Part shown: piece by piece, positions 6,978 to 16,144 of the stretch | Numbering within the stretch: the stretch's first letter is position 1 | How the letters are laid out: each line of letters opens with the position of its first letter | NCBI GenBank assembly: GCA_964411505.1 | Contig: CAYPLH010000009.1 | Span: forward strand, 1 to 64,000 | Reading direction: 5' to 3' | From: CAYPLH01 sp964411505 | GTDB taxonomy: Bacteria > Bacillota > Clostridia > CAYPLH01 > DUMO01 | Length of the DNA stretch: 64,000 nt | Program-made: the position numbers and the translations under genes | The notes under the pieces: model-generated | Databases searched by the model: none | Told to the model about the DNA's origin: nothing | Seen by the model: only the letters and a program-made list of their open reading frames with translations

Positions 6978-8192
6978 CTAAAGTACCTCATGGAGTCTTG
7001 CAGATGTTGTTATTGTTGCAAATTGCTTTAATTCATTGTATAAGGTAAGAGCTGCTCCTTTTGTATAGTCTCTGCCCTCCACTACCTCATCTTCAACTAT
7101 AATAAGCTTTTGTGCGCCTTTTGCCGACTCAAGATTCTTTATGTTATGCTTTCCAAAAGGCATATTGCACAGTATCGTTATATCACTTTTTTTAATCAAA
7201 TTAATATTAACTCTTTGCACTTCATCAGAAATTTCACAGAAAGGTTCGCATATTACAGTTTCAATGCCAAAAACATCAGCAAAGCTTTGATCACTGTCGC
7301 CTCGCCATAACACACCGGTAGTAATGCCATATCCATTTTCAAAAAGATATCTCATTATGCCCGATGCAGAACCTCCGCCGCCGATAACGTGTATGTTCTG
7401 TTTTCTTACCCTATCTCTTTTGATAATATGAAAATCTAAATATCCTGTAACATTATTTCTATATACTATACTGTTAACATCATATGCGTCTGACAGATTT
7501 TCTCTTGTAATAACTTCCTCGGGTGTACCCTTTGCTAAAATACTTCCATCTTTCAAAAGAACTATCTTTGTACAGTAACGAGCTGCAATTTTAAGGTCAT
7601 GTACTGCGGCAATTACTGTTTTTCCTTCGTCAGCAAGCTTGCGTGCATAATTAATTATTTGCTCCTGATAGGAAATATCGAGGCTTGCAGTAGGCTCGTC
7701 AAGCAATATAATGTTAGTTTCCTGAGTAAGTGTTTTAGCAAACAGCACTCTTTGTCTTTCCCCTCCTGATATATTCGTAATGTGCCTTTTTTCAAGGTTT
7801 ATGGTATCAGTCAGCTCCATGTTGTACCGTGCAACCTTGTAATCCTTCCGGCTCTCATTTTTGAATCTGCCTATATGAGGATACCTTCCCATAAGTACAA
7901 CATCAACAACTGGAAACGGAAAGGACATAAATGTATCCTGATGCATAAGAGAAACCTCTCTCGCAACTTCTTTTTCACTGATTTTATTTAGTTCCATACC
8001 ATTAATTTTTATAATTCCGCTTCCTTTGTATATTCCGTTAATGCACTTTAAAAGGGTAGACTTACCAGCACCATTAGGACCAATTAATCCAACAAATTCG
8101 CCTTTTGACACCTTTATATTTAGGTTTTTTAAAATCTCTTTTTTTTCAATAGAAAAATTAAGATTATTTATTTCAAGCACTGAATAACTCAT
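6978..8192 (-). CDS. btuD: Corrinoid ABC transporter ATPase with extra C-terminal domain (BtuD-like)
   Basis: The ATPase subunit has Walker A GPNGAGKST (38-46), signature ISGGERQ (141-147), Walker B IILLDEPT (161-168) and H-loop VHD near 198. At 404 aa it is about 150 residues longer than a FecE/BtuD subunit. The added part (about 260-404) begins IHVIGGGGSASG, a glycine-rich loop like those that bind nucleotides, and contains a second alpha/beta unit. Its function is unknown to me. The ATG immediately follows the btuC stop. Corrinoid specificity is inferred from the riboswitch upstream of btuF; siderophore or heme uptake would look similar by sequence. Confidence 0.85.
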   Translation of the reverse strand: MSYSVLEINNLNFSIEKKEILKNLNIKVSKGEFVGLIGPNGAGKSTLLKCINGIYKGSGIIKINGMELNKISEKEVAREVSLMHQDTFMSFPFPVVDVVLMGRYPHIGRFKNESRKDYKVARYNMELTDTINLEKRHITNISGGERQRVLFAKTLTQETNIILLDEPTASLDISYQEQIINYARKLADEGKTVIAAVHDLKIAARYCTKIVLLKDGSILAKGTPEEVITRENLSDAYDVNSIVYRNNVTGYLDFHIIKRDRVRKQNIHVIGGGGSASGIMRYLFENGYGITTGVLWRGDSDQSFADVFGIETVICEPFCEISDEVQRVNINLIKKSDITILCNMPFGKHNIKNLESAKGAQKLIIVEDEVVEGRDYTKGAALTLYNELKQFATITTSARLHEVL

Positions 8193-9236
8193 CTAGAATG
8201 TACTTCCTCCCTTCCGGGCTCTGCCAAGCAGGTACAAAAAATATGGAGCACCTACTAAAGAAGTAATAATCCCGACATTTATTTCAACAGGAAGAATAAC
8301 TCTCCCTAAAAGGTCGCATAGCACTAGAAATATACTCCCGCCTAAAAGGCTTACAGGAAGAAGAACCCGGTGGTCAGGACCTACAATAAGACGCATAATG
8401 TGAGGAACGATTAAGCCTACAAAACTTATATTCCCACTTACACTTATAGCTGTAGCTGTTACAATTGAAGAGAAAACCAAAAGAATTCTTCTTGTTTTAA
8501 CCGGATTAAGACCGAGGGATTGTGCTTCCTCTTCTCCTAGAAGCAATATGTTAAGATCTTTTAAAAAAAACATCAGTACAAAAATTCCAATCATAATAGG
8601 CAATATTATCAGCTTAACATGTTCCCATCTCCTGTCATTCAGCCCTCCGACCGACCAAAAAAGAAATTCTCTTATCTGGTTTTGCTGGTTAAAAGACAAC
8701 AATATCATAGATGTAATTGAAGATATGAATGTACTTACTGCTATGCCTGCCAATATCAGGGTAAGCACAGGCACTTTTTTATTGGCACCTGCTAAAATAT
8801 ATATTACAAATGCTACAGTTAAGGATCCTATTGCAGCCAGCACCGGCATAAAATAGAGATTTCTAACTGTTAAACCAAGGGCTATCGCTGTAACAGCACC
8901 AAGACTAGCTCCACTGGAAACCCCAATTAATCCAGGGTCTGCCATAGGGTTTCTGAACATGCCCTGCATTACTGTGCCAGAAACTGCAAGCGCGCCACCA
9001 ACTAAAACAGCAGTCACTACACGAGGAAATCTTACCGCAAATATTATTGCCTCATGAGCAGAACTAATTTGCGTACCCTTAATGAGTCCCCATCTTTTAA
9101 GTATTATTCTTACGACATTAAAAAATGGAACATAAACGTCTCCGACCGCAACTCCTAAGATAACAACTATAACTAACATCAAAATCATAGCCGAAAGCAC
9201 ATATTTTTTATTACTTCTCTTTATTTCAGAACCCAT
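8193..9236 (-). CDS. btuC: Corrinoid ABC transporter permease (BtuC/FecCD family)
   Basis: This 347-aa permease has about ten transmembrane segments and the FecCD-family signature stretches (AIIFAVRFPRVVTAVLVGGA, GLIGVSSGASLGAVTA, ISFVGLIVPHIMRLIVGPDH). It forms the membrane channel with BtuD and receives substrate from BtuF. A 224-base gap with stable hairpins separates it from btuF. Confidence 0.9.
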   Translation of the reverse strand: MGSEIKRSNKKYVLSAMILMLVIVVILGVAVGDVYVPFFNVVRIILKRWGLIKGTQISSAHEAIIFAVRFPRVVTAVLVGGALAVSGTVMQGMFRNPMADPGLIGVSSGASLGAVTAIALGLTVRNLYFMPVLAAIGSLTVAFVIYILAGANKKVPVLTLILAGIAVSTFISSITSMILLSFNQQNQIREFLFWSVGGLNDRRWEHVKLIILPIMIGIFVLMFFLKDLNILLLGEEEAQSLGLNPVKTRRILLVFSSIVTATAISVSGNISFVGLIVPHIMRLIVGPDHRVLLPVSLLGGSIFLVLCDLLGRVILPVEINVGIITSLVGAPYFLYLLGRARKGGSTF

Positions 9237-9460
9237 TTTTAGTTTATTTATTTAAAAGGATGGTGGGATTTACCCCACCTGTCTCTTAAATAATCCTTTC
9301 ATTTCGTGGTTTTGTGCTGCTTTATTTAAAATGCTACAGCATCAATTCCAACTATTTATCAGAATTCATGCGCCTGACTAAAAAACAACTGTGAGCGCTT
9401 AATTGCGTTATTTAAAGTCAGGGCAATTTTTTTTCATACTGCCCAAAGATTACAGTGCTA
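9237..9460 (-). promoter_or_regulatory. Structured btuF-btuC spacer, possible attenuator
   Basis: On the minus strand a pair CCTGACT..AGTCAGG brackets about 9370-9422. A nested hairpin AAAGGAT..GGTGGG..CCCACC..ATCCTTT lies at about 9250-9300, just before btuC. It could lower expression of the membrane subunits relative to the binding protein or protect the btuF mRNA end. No open reading frame with a ribosome site is present. Confidence 0.45.
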
Positions 9461-10504
9461 TCACTTAAAAAGCTCCGGATAAGCGGTCTTTGCAGCATCT
9501 TCTACGCCAAGCACCATGTATTGTGATGTGCTTGTCATGTGTTTATCTTCAAGAAGATATACTCTTCCGTTCTTTACTGCATTCACACTTTTAAGGCTTT
9601 CATCTTCTACTATCTTTTTCTTAAAATCCTCGGGATCGAATTTTCCGTCATATGACCATGCTGGCAGGAAAATAATATCAGGATTCCAGCTAATTATACT
9701 CTCTTTTGAAACCTGAGACCAACCTTCTATACCTGCCCTTGATGCAACATTTATTAGCCCTGCTCGTGAGGCTATATCATCCGAAGTAGTTCCTTTTCCA
9801 TAAGTGGACCAAAATGCATCACAAAACAGTACAGACTTTTTTTCATCATCCTTTAATAAGCTTACCTTATCTTCAATAGTAGTTAATTTTTCATCCATCC
9901 AGCTTAAGAGTTCTTCACCTTTTGCACTCTCACCTACTAGCAGTGCGATTTTCTTAACAATACCATTAAGATGTTCAATGTCGTCTGCAGTTTCCATTGC
10001 ATATACAACTATTTTTGCATCCCTTAACTGCTGTATAAAGGTGCTGTCTGTCCAACTGGATACTATAACCAGGTCTGGTCCTAAAGCAATAATTTTTTCA
10101 GTGTCCGATTGATTTAATCTCAATGTGATATCTTTTGCTTCATCTGCTACGTTTGATATTCCATCGTCTATGGCAAGATGCGTAGTTGCAGCAATTCTAT
10201 CTGCGTCCACTAATGAGAAAAGCATTTCATCACTAACCAGTGAAATAGATGCTATTTTTTGAGGTTTTTCCGGTAAAGTCATTTCAGTGCCATGAGCATC
10301 TGTAATAGTAAGAGGAAACACATCCTCCTGCTGACCGGTCACTTCAGGTTTAGTTTTATCTACAGGTTCCTTGATTGTAGCATCAGATTGCTCTTGTGTT
10401 GTCTCGTTATCATTTACATTTTGATTTTTTTGGCATCCTGCAAACACAAAAAGTGCTGCTACTGCAAATATTAATAATACTGCTGTAAATTTTTTCATAC
10501 TCAT
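9461..10504 (-). CDS. btuF: Corrinoid-binding lipoprotein (BtuF-like periplasmic-binding protein)
   Basis: This 347-aa lipoprotein has signal peptide KKFTAVLLIFAVAALFVFAGC with a lipobox ending at Cys. A Thr/Glu-rich linker and a class III (TroA/BtuF) binding-protein fold follow (PQKIASISLVSDEMLFSLVDADRIAATT; LGPDLVIVSSW; WNPDIIFLPAW). It captures corrinoid at the outer face of the membrane for BtuCD. The ATG at 10504 is 10 bases after GGAG; a second ATG two codons later is less well placed. It is the first gene behind the cobalamin riboswitch. Confidence 0.9.
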   Translation of the reverse strand: MSMKKFTAVLLIFAVAALFVFAGCQKNQNVNDNETTQEQSDATIKEPVDKTKPEVTGQQEDVFPLTITDAHGTEMTLPEKPQKIASISLVSDEMLFSLVDADRIAATTHLAIDDGISNVADEAKDITLRLNQSDTEKIIALGPDLVIVSSWTDSTFIQQLRDAKIVVYAMETADDIEHLNGIVKKIALLVGESAKGEELLSWMDEKLTTIEDKVSLLKDDEKKSVLFCDAFWSTYGKGTTSDDIASRAGLINVASRAGIEGWSQVSKESIISWNPDIIFLPAWSYDGKFDPEDFKKKIVEDESLKSVNAVKNGRVYLLEDKHMTSTSQYMVLGVEDAAKTAYPELFK

Positions 10505-10601
10505 TCGTAATATACTCCTTAATTTAAAATAATTGTAATAGCCTAAAACTCATTTTCAATTAGCTGCTTTACACAAATTGTAAGCCCAAACGCGGCAATT
10601 C

Positions 10602-10640
10602 AATAAAAAGCCTCTTAACTTCATACACTAAGTTAAGAGG
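10602..10640 (-). terminator. Riboswitch-controlled terminator ahead of btuF
   Basis: On the minus strand CCTCTTAACTT and AAGTTAAGAGG enclose a short loop and are followed by CTTTTTATT. It lies directly downstream of the cobalamin aptamer, indicating control by transcription termination when corrinoid is bound. Confidence 0.85.
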
Positions 10641-10647
10641 AATCTTG

Positions 10648-10865
10648 CAAGATAGCAGGATTAAACACCTGCAACACCCCCTATCACCCGTAGAGTCTTA
10701 AGTGCGTTTAGTAAAGGCAGGTCTTCTGGCTCAAGTGTCATCATCCTTCCAACCTTCCCGGAAATTAACATCCAGTGGCATTTAAGAAGGATTCTTCTTT
10801 TACAGCGGCGGGACCGCGTGGGACTTTCACCCACTTCCCTTTTCAATTAATCCGGTCAAAAACCG
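10648..10865 (-). ncRNA. Cobalamin riboswitch
   Basis: The minus strand carries the hallmark pieces in order: GGGAAGTGGGTGAAAGTCCC, then GCGGTCCCGCCGCTGTAA, then the B12 box ATGCCACTGG, then further paired elements (CTTGAGCCAGAAGACCTGCC and GGTGTTGCAGGTGTTTAATCC). This matches the adenosylcobalamin aptamer consensus closely. It governs btuFCD with the terminator at 10602-10640. Confidence 0.95.
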
Positions 10866-10916
10866 GATAAACCTTTACCAATCGTTATAAAATTTTTGTT
10901 CAAACTACTACATATT

Positions 10917-10945
10917 ATAATAGCTTAATAAAACCAATTTTGCAA
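10917..10945 (-). promoter_or_regulatory. SigmaA promoter of the btu operon
   Basis: On the minus strand TTGCAA (10940-10945) and TATTAT (10917-10922) are 17 bases apart, ending about 50 bases upstream of the riboswitch. Nothing else is evident between 10950 and 11035. Confidence 0.6.
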
Positions 10946-11035
10946 CTTTAATTTAATTAGAGAGCTTTGTGAATTACGGTAACTATTGCCCCAGTGTAAG
11001 CCAATTCTGAGTATGTTTATAAGCACATTATCAAG

Positions 11036-11656
11036 CTACTCTTTACCATCATCCAGAAGGTGCATATCAAGGGAGGAGGTATCTATACCAAGCTTCTCAA
11101 GGTCTTCCTTATCTTTGAGCAACATGGAGTAATTCATTTTTTCATCTTCTTCAACAGAATGACCCAACTGTTCTTCAATAAAAATGAAGTATCCATTAGC
11201 GCCCAATTCTTTCGTCCACAGTTTAACTGACTTCTCTATCCTTAGAAGACATTTCACAGGGGCTTCAAAGAATCTTTTCAACTCATCCATTGCGCTCAAG
11301 TTATATGTCTTATTTGCTGTATCAAATATCTTCTGGTTAGTAAAAGGGTCAAAGCTTTTCAATAATCCCTCAAGAAATGCACTGTTTTCACTAGTGCAAA
11401 ATCTGCTGTAGTCATATTCTATCCCGTTAATATAGCCATCAATTTTTAAAAGGCACATATGGATTGCATCAATTGCATGCCTTCCATTTCTTACAGGAGC
11501 TTTTCGATGTAGCTTTAAGAGGTTTCCTTCCATTGGATGCAGCATGAAGCTGTACATTTCTTCATCACCTTTAGGGATTGTGCCAAACTCCTTTGCCATC
11601 CTTGAAGATATTCTTTCAAGCTTGAAAGGATCTACATATTTTTTCAAAAATATCAC
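11036..11656 (-). CDS. Protein of unknown function, 206 aa
   Basis: I do not recognise this soluble protein. It is rich in charged residues, has no signal peptide or membrane segment, and reads as mostly alpha-helical. Visible landmarks are EGNLLKLHRKAPVRNGRHAID near the middle of the first half and a C-terminal acidic end. The start follows murJ by about 97 bases on the same strand, so it could be read through from murJ. Codon use looks like the neighbours, and its length and lack of a shadow frame support a real gene. Confidence 0.7.
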   Translation of the reverse strand: MIFLKKYVDPFKLERISSRMAKEFGTIPKGDEEMYSFMLHPMEGNLLKLHRKAPVRNGRHAIDAIHMCLLKIDGYINGIEYDYSRFCTSENSAFLEGLLKSFDPFTNQKIFDTANKTYNLSAMDELKRFFEAPVKCLLRIEKSVKLWTKELGANGYFIFIEEQLGHSVEEDEKMNYSMLLKDKEDLEKLGIDTSSLDMHLLDDGKE

Positions 11657-11752
11657 TTCCCATTGATTGTTACAATTATTTTACCATACCAAATATCAAT
11701 CGTAAATATTCACTAACATTTTATTAGCAACAGTAGTTTGTCCGCCAGATTA

Positions 11753-13336
11753 TTACTCCAATTCGCTTTTTTTTAAACCTTTCAGTTTATCGACTATAAA
11801 ACGGAGTATGTACTTTGCTTCGTCTACCTTCATAAGCAACACAATTACATAATATATCATGGCTCCAAAGCAAACTATAATAGTTAAGAAAAAGATTTGA
11901 TGCAGTTTTGATACAATAAATCCTTGAACTAAAGTATTAATCAAGCTGATTAAAAAACCCATAACAGCTGAGGCTGCGGTTACTTTTACCATAAATCCTG
12001 CAAGCTTTTCAAGGTGTATTCCATCTAACTTTATTTCCAAAATGATCATAAGCAAAATTGCATTAACAGTACTCGATATCGCGTAAGCTAATGCCATTCC
12101 TGAAACATTAAGCCTTGAGACGGTACTGATAAAATAACTGTTAAGAGCATAATTAACCACTATAGTAGCAATTCCTACGTAAAGAGGAGTTTTGGTATCA
12201 TTTACCGCGTAAAATCCTCTATTTAATATTGTAACCATGGATTGGGTTATAAGAGCGGTGGCAAAAAACATTAACGCACTAGCTGATACATAAATATCTT
12301 GCTCACTTAAGGCATCAGAAAATTGAAAAACCGTTCGAACAATAGGCTCTCTTAAAACAAACAAACCAATTGTAGAAGGAACTGCTAAAAGCAATACTGT
12401 CTTCAAACCACGTATTAATGTATATTTATAGGAATCTATTTCATTTACTGCATATTTTGCTGAAAGTGTCGGAAGTAGTGCAATCCCCATACCCTGAGCA
12501 AATATTCCATAGGGCATCTGCCACATTCTGTCTGCCATGTTAAAAGCGACGACACTTCCTGCTGTAAATACTGTCGTAAAAGATGCAGAAACAATCACAT
12601 TAATCTGCGAAATAGATGATGACAGCAGTGAAGGTATTGCAAGTTTGAATAGTTTTCTAAATCCAGAATGATTCAAATACAACTTGAACCTGAAATATTT
12701 TAAATTCTTTAAGGCAAAACTCAACTGAAACAAAAAGTATATTAACGAACTAAACATAACACCATAAGCTACTGCACTTACTCCAATCTTTGAAAGCAGC
12801 AAAATACTTAACGCACTTCCAATATTATAAATAGAAGGTCCGTAAGCTGCAGCAGCAAACCGCTGGTATGAATTCAAAACTCCGTTAGTAATTCCGGCAA
12901 GCATTAAAAATGCAACCGACGGAAAAAGGATCCTAGTAAGTTTTATAGTAAGCTCGGTCGCCTCTCCTTTAAACCCCCATGCCATAATTGGTACAATTTT
13001 ATCAGCAAATGCCATTCCTACAATACATGCAAAAATAGTGACAATTAACACAAGATTAATAAATGTACCGGCAGCTTTCCAGCCTTCTTCTTCCTTATCT
13101 TTTTCTAAATATCCGGATAAGATAGGAATAAGTGCTGCCGCAATAGCACCTCCAACCACCATATCATACATAAGGCCTGTTATTTTAAAAGCCATATTGT
13201 AAGCATCCCCAACCACGTTTACGCCTAACATGTTGGGGACAAGCACTTCTCTTAAAAACCCAGTTAACCGGCTCACAACTATAGAAGACATTACTATTGC
13301 TGCAGCACCGGCTACTCTTGTCTTTGGTTTATGCAA
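11753..13336 (-). CDS. murJ: Lipid II flippase MurJ (MviN family)
   Basis: This 527-aa polytopic membrane protein of the MOP superfamily has about 14 hydrophobic segments. Conserved starts include SSIVVSRLTGFLREVLVPNMLG and the central RMWQMPYGIFAQGMGIALLPTLS, characteristic of MurJ rather than polysaccharide exporters. It moves lipid-linked peptidoglycan precursor across the membrane. It lies in the accessory block between the two halves of the cell-division region, downstream of cinA. Confidence 0.9.
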   Translation of the reverse strand: MHKPKTRVAGAAAIVMSSIVVSRLTGFLREVLVPNMLGVNVVGDAYNMAFKITGLMYDMVVGGAIAAALIPILSGYLEKDKEEEGWKAAGTFINLVLIVTIFACIVGMAFADKIVPIMAWGFKGEATELTIKLTRILFPSVAFLMLAGITNGVLNSYQRFAAAAYGPSIYNIGSALSILLLSKIGVSAVAYGVMFSSLIYFLFQLSFALKNLKYFRFKLYLNHSGFRKLFKLAIPSLLSSSISQINVIVSASFTTVFTAGSVVAFNMADRMWQMPYGIFAQGMGIALLPTLSAKYAVNEIDSYKYTLIRGLKTVLLLAVPSTIGLFVLREPIVRTVFQFSDALSEQDIYVSASALMFFATALITQSMVTILNRGFYAVNDTKTPLYVGIATIVVNYALNSYFISTVSRLNVSGMALAYAISSTVNAILLMIILEIKLDGIHLEKLAGFMVKVTAASAVMGFLISLINTLVQGFIVSKLHQIFFLTIIVCFGAMIYYVIVLLMKVDEAKYILRFIVDKLKGLKKSELE

Positions 13337-13460
13337 ATTAATATTTCCTCCAAATTCTATAATAGCTTAGCAAGCTAGTTGGATGGTTGACTAGCTAGTA
13401 AAATTGAACATTTACCCACCTTTGGGCAAGTAAGTTGATCTTAAGACCAGCTACCTTTCC

Positions 13461-13516
13461 AACTTACTAACTTTCCAACCAACCAACTAACCACTAAACC
13501 ACTAACCACTAACCAA
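13461..13516. repeat. Degenerate tandem repeat after cinA
   Basis: Units of the type CCAACTAACCACTAA repeat with variation right after the cinA stop. Related TGGTTGG or CCAACC runs occur upstream at 13378-13395, at 46910-47005 and 47090-47125, and near 50930-50960. The repeats are confined to intergenic DNA. Confidence 0.6.
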
Positions 13517-14752
13517 CTACCGTCCGATAGCATATCTTCGCAACATATCCAATGCATGTAAACATGCCACATTTTGTATCCGGCTTCTACTCCCCCGGAG
13601 CTTTAAAGCTTTGCATTCCATCTTATCTGGTGTTGCAAAACCAATGTAAACAAGCCCTACAGGCTTATTTTTACTTCCTCCTTCGGGTCCAGCTATTCCG
13701 GTTATGGATATGCCAACATCAGTACCGGCTTTTTTTCTAATTCCATCAGCCATCTCAATAGCAGTTTCCTCACTGACAGCTCCAAAATTTTTAAGAGTTT
13801 TTGGATTAACACCCAATTCATCTATCTTTGACTCATTGCTATAGCATACAATAGCTCGGTTGAACACTTGAGAAATACCAGGTATTGAAGTTATTAATGC
13901 AGACAAATTTCCCCCTGTGCAGGATTCTGCAAATGCAAAAGTAATGTTTTTTTCCAAAACCAGCTTTGCCACCACTTCTTCCATTGTTTCATCTTCTACA
14001 GTAAAGACTGCGTCCCCAAGTCTCTCCATTATCCCTTCTATAACAGGGTTTAAAAAATCTTCAGGACTTTCTTCATTTTCACATCTTGCTGACACACGAA
14101 GTGTTACAACATCAACTCCTGCATAGGGAGCAATTGTCGGGTTTGACTGCTTATCAATCAAATCTATAACCGCTGTTTCAACCGATGATTCACCCACTCC
14201 AAATACTTGTACATATTTAGATACAATCTTGCAATTTGACCTTTGGTAAAAATAAGGTATCACATACTGTTCAAACATTGGTTTCATTTCAGAAGGAGGT
14301 CCGGGAAGCATAAACACAACCTTACCGTCAGCCTCAATATAACACCCCGGTGCTGTACCTACATTATTTTCCATAACTGTACAACCTTCCGGGAAAAATG
14401 TTTGTTTATAGTTGCTATTCACCATTGGACGGTTCATGTTCTTAAAAAAAGCATTTATCTTATTAACGCTTTGTTCATGCTCTACAAGCTTCTTGCCAAA
14501 GATCTCCGAAACCGTTTCCTTAGTAAGATCGTCCCGTGTTGGTCCTAATCCCCCAGTAATAATTACAGCATCAGACCGTCCTAATGCAAGAGTCATAACA
14601 TCCTTAAGCCTTTGGGGGTTATCACCCACAACACTATGATAATAAACATTTGTTCCTGTATCATTAAGTCTTTTTGAAATATATTGGGCATTTGTGTTTG
14701 CAATCTGCCCCATTAGTAATTCTGTTCCAACTGCAAGAATTTCTGCATTCAT
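13517..14752 (-). CDS. cinA: CinA-family protein (competence/damage-inducible; NMN deamidase type)
   Basis: This 411-aa protein starts at the ATG preceded by AGGAG, giving the family start MNAEILAVGTELLMGQI; an upstream in-frame start has no site. The N-terminal molybdopterin-binding-like (COG1058) domain has TGGLGPTRDDLTKE and MLPGPPSEM. The C-terminal CinA domain (about 255-405) has FAESCTGGNLSALIT and GISGIAGPEGG-like ITGIAGPEGGSKNKPVGLVYIG. The C-terminal domain in other bacteria deamidates nicotinamide mononucleotide in NAD salvage. It has its own promoter (14811-14840). Confidence 0.95.
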   Translation of the reverse strand: MNAEILAVGTELLMGQIANTNAQYISKRLNDTGTNVYYHSVVGDNPQRLKDVMTLALGRSDAVIITGGLGPTRDDLTKETVSEIFGKKLVEHEQSVNKINAFFKNMNRPMVNSNYKQTFFPEGCTVMENNVGTAPGCYIEADGKVVFMLPGPPSEMKPMFEQYVIPYFYQRSNCKIVSKYVQVFGVGESSVETAVIDLIDKQSNPTIAPYAGVDVVTLRVSARCENEESPEDFLNPVIEGIMERLGDAVFTVEDETMEEVVAKLVLEKNITFAFAESCTGGNLSALITSIPGISQVFNRAIVCYSNESKIDELGVNPKTLKNFGAVSEETAIEMADGIRKKAGTDVGISITGIAGPEGGSKNKPVGLVYIGFATPDKMECKALKLRGSRSRIQNVACLHALDMLRRYAIGR

Positions 14753-14810
14753 GTAGATTACATCTCCTATCCTGAGCTTCTGTAAGATAATCATATTAGG
14801 TCATAATCAT

Positions 14811-14840
14811 ATTATAACAGTTTATTCCTGCCCTAATCAA
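14811..14840 (-). promoter_or_regulatory. SigmaA promoter of cinA
   Basis: On the minus strand TTGATT (14835-14840) and TATAAT (14811-14816) are 18 bases apart, about 60 bases upstream of the chosen ATG. Confidence 0.6.
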
Positions 14841-14906
14841 TTACAATATGATTAAACTAAATTATTTTTTATGGAAAAAGATTAGCACAGTAAAAATAAT
14901 AATAAT

Positions 14907-14942
14907 CACAAAAACACGCCGTAATAATGGCGTGTTTTGTGA
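14907..14942 (-). terminator. Terminator after the GNAT gene
   Basis: AACACGCC and GGCGTGTT arms with an 8-base loop, followed by a T-rich run on the minus strand. It ends the transporter-creatininase-acetyltransferase unit before the cinA promoter. Confidence 0.75.
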
Positions 14943-14962
14943 AATTACGTAAAGAATATTAT

Positions 14963-16117
14963 TTACACATAGCTTAAATTACCTGTATACGGATAAGGAA
15001 TTGGGAAAATATGCTTAAATAAATCAATAAAATGACTTTCATCACCTTTTATAAATAGACTGCTTCTATCCAGCTCTTCACCGCCAAATACCAAATTATT
15101 CTGTGTTTCATACCCTTGTACGATACAATAATCATTTTTATATATAAATTTGATATTTTCTCCTTCACTTTCAAATTTCAATTCATTTATAAAATTCTCA
15201 GGGTACAATTCCGAAAAATATGGTTTCAAACGTTTCATAAGACTGTTAAAATCTATTATTCTTACAGTGCCCCCAAGACGTCTTCCCTGCATTTTTATGC
15301 CTTTTACGATACAGTGATTATAAAGATCTGTGTCATAAGGCATAATATATCCTTGCATACTTAAAAGGCTATAAGCTTTCATTATATTTGGAAGTTCATC
15401 AATAATAGTTTGTTTTGATCCAGCATATTCAACAATCTTTCCCTCATTATTTTCAATCTTAAATACAACATAAGCAATATTAAATAATCCATCATTTAAT
15501 AGTAGATCATGCCGGGTTATGGTGTTTCTCTCGATAAACTTCATTGATTTTATAAGCGTATTAAAATTTTCGTTGTTTCTTACATACCTTACACTTTCAC
15601 TGTCATAAAGCCTTTTCCACTCAGTTAAGTCTTTCTCATCATATTTTAAATATTTAATATTTGAGCTACTAACCTCAGGAAAATCCTCGAATTCAACTTT
15701 AAAAGTATACATCTGCCCTGCTGGCATGCACCCTGCAGTTCTATACATATTCCTGTTCCCCGAAACAAACAAAAGATCAATATCCTGCTCATTAGTCATC
15801 CTTCTTATACAATCATTAAGCAGTAATGTTCCATGACCTCTTCCACGGTATTCTTCAAGAGTTCCGACTCCACCTAAAGTTGCTACATTTACACTATGTC
15901 CATATATTGAAAGCACTTGAGGTAAATAATTGATATTTGCCACAGGTTTCTCGTCTTCCGCAATAATTCTTATATTTTCAATGTTATCCTTGCCAAAAAG
16001 CAATGGGAACTCCTGAAACATGTTCGGATTGCTTTTGCTGTGAGATCTAAAAACACGGTTTGTCATGTCCTCAACTTTTTTCAGCTCCGCAAGATACGCC
16101 GCTCTTGGTCCTTCCAT
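14963..16117 (-). CDS. GNAT-family N-acetyltransferase, 384 aa
   Basis: The acetyl-CoA-binding motif is YRGRGHGTLLLNDCIRR (about residues 90-107) after the strand VNVATLGGVGTLEE. The protein is about twice the size of a minimal GNAT domain. The C-terminal half could be a second GNAT-like or Eis-like domain, but I cannot define it. The start lies 27 bases after the preceding creatininase stop, and the gene closes the operon. The acceptor substrate is unknown; linkage to a sugar transporter and amidohydrolase-like proteins suggests an amino-sugar or other imported amine, which is inference. Confidence 0.8.
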   Translation of the reverse strand: MEGPRAAYLAELKKVEDMTNRVFRSHSKSNPNMFQEFPLLFGKDNIENIRIIAEDEKPVANINYLPQVLSIYGHSVNVATLGGVGTLEEYRGRGHGTLLLNDCIRRMTNEQDIDLLFVSGNRNMYRTAGCMPAGQMYTFKVEFEDFPEVSSSNIKYLKYDEKDLTEWKRLYDSESVRYVRNNENFNTLIKSMKFIERNTITRHDLLLNDGLFNIAYVVFKIENNEGKIVEYAGSKQTIIDELPNIMKAYSLLSMQGYIMPYDTDLYNHCIVKGIKMQGRRLGGTVRIIDFNSLMKRLKPYFSELYPENFINELKFESEGENIKFIYKNDYCIVQGYETQNNLVFGGEELDRSSLFIKGDESHFIDLFKHIFPIPYPYTGNLSYV

Positions 16118-16144
16118 AAAAGTTTTTCTCCCTTCTTTGAGAGT

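Noticed and set aside
10661..10846. A 61-codon open frame on the minus strand upstream of btuF
   Set aside because: It lies wholly inside the cobalamin riboswitch, whose conserved pieces explain the sequence; there is no ribosome site.
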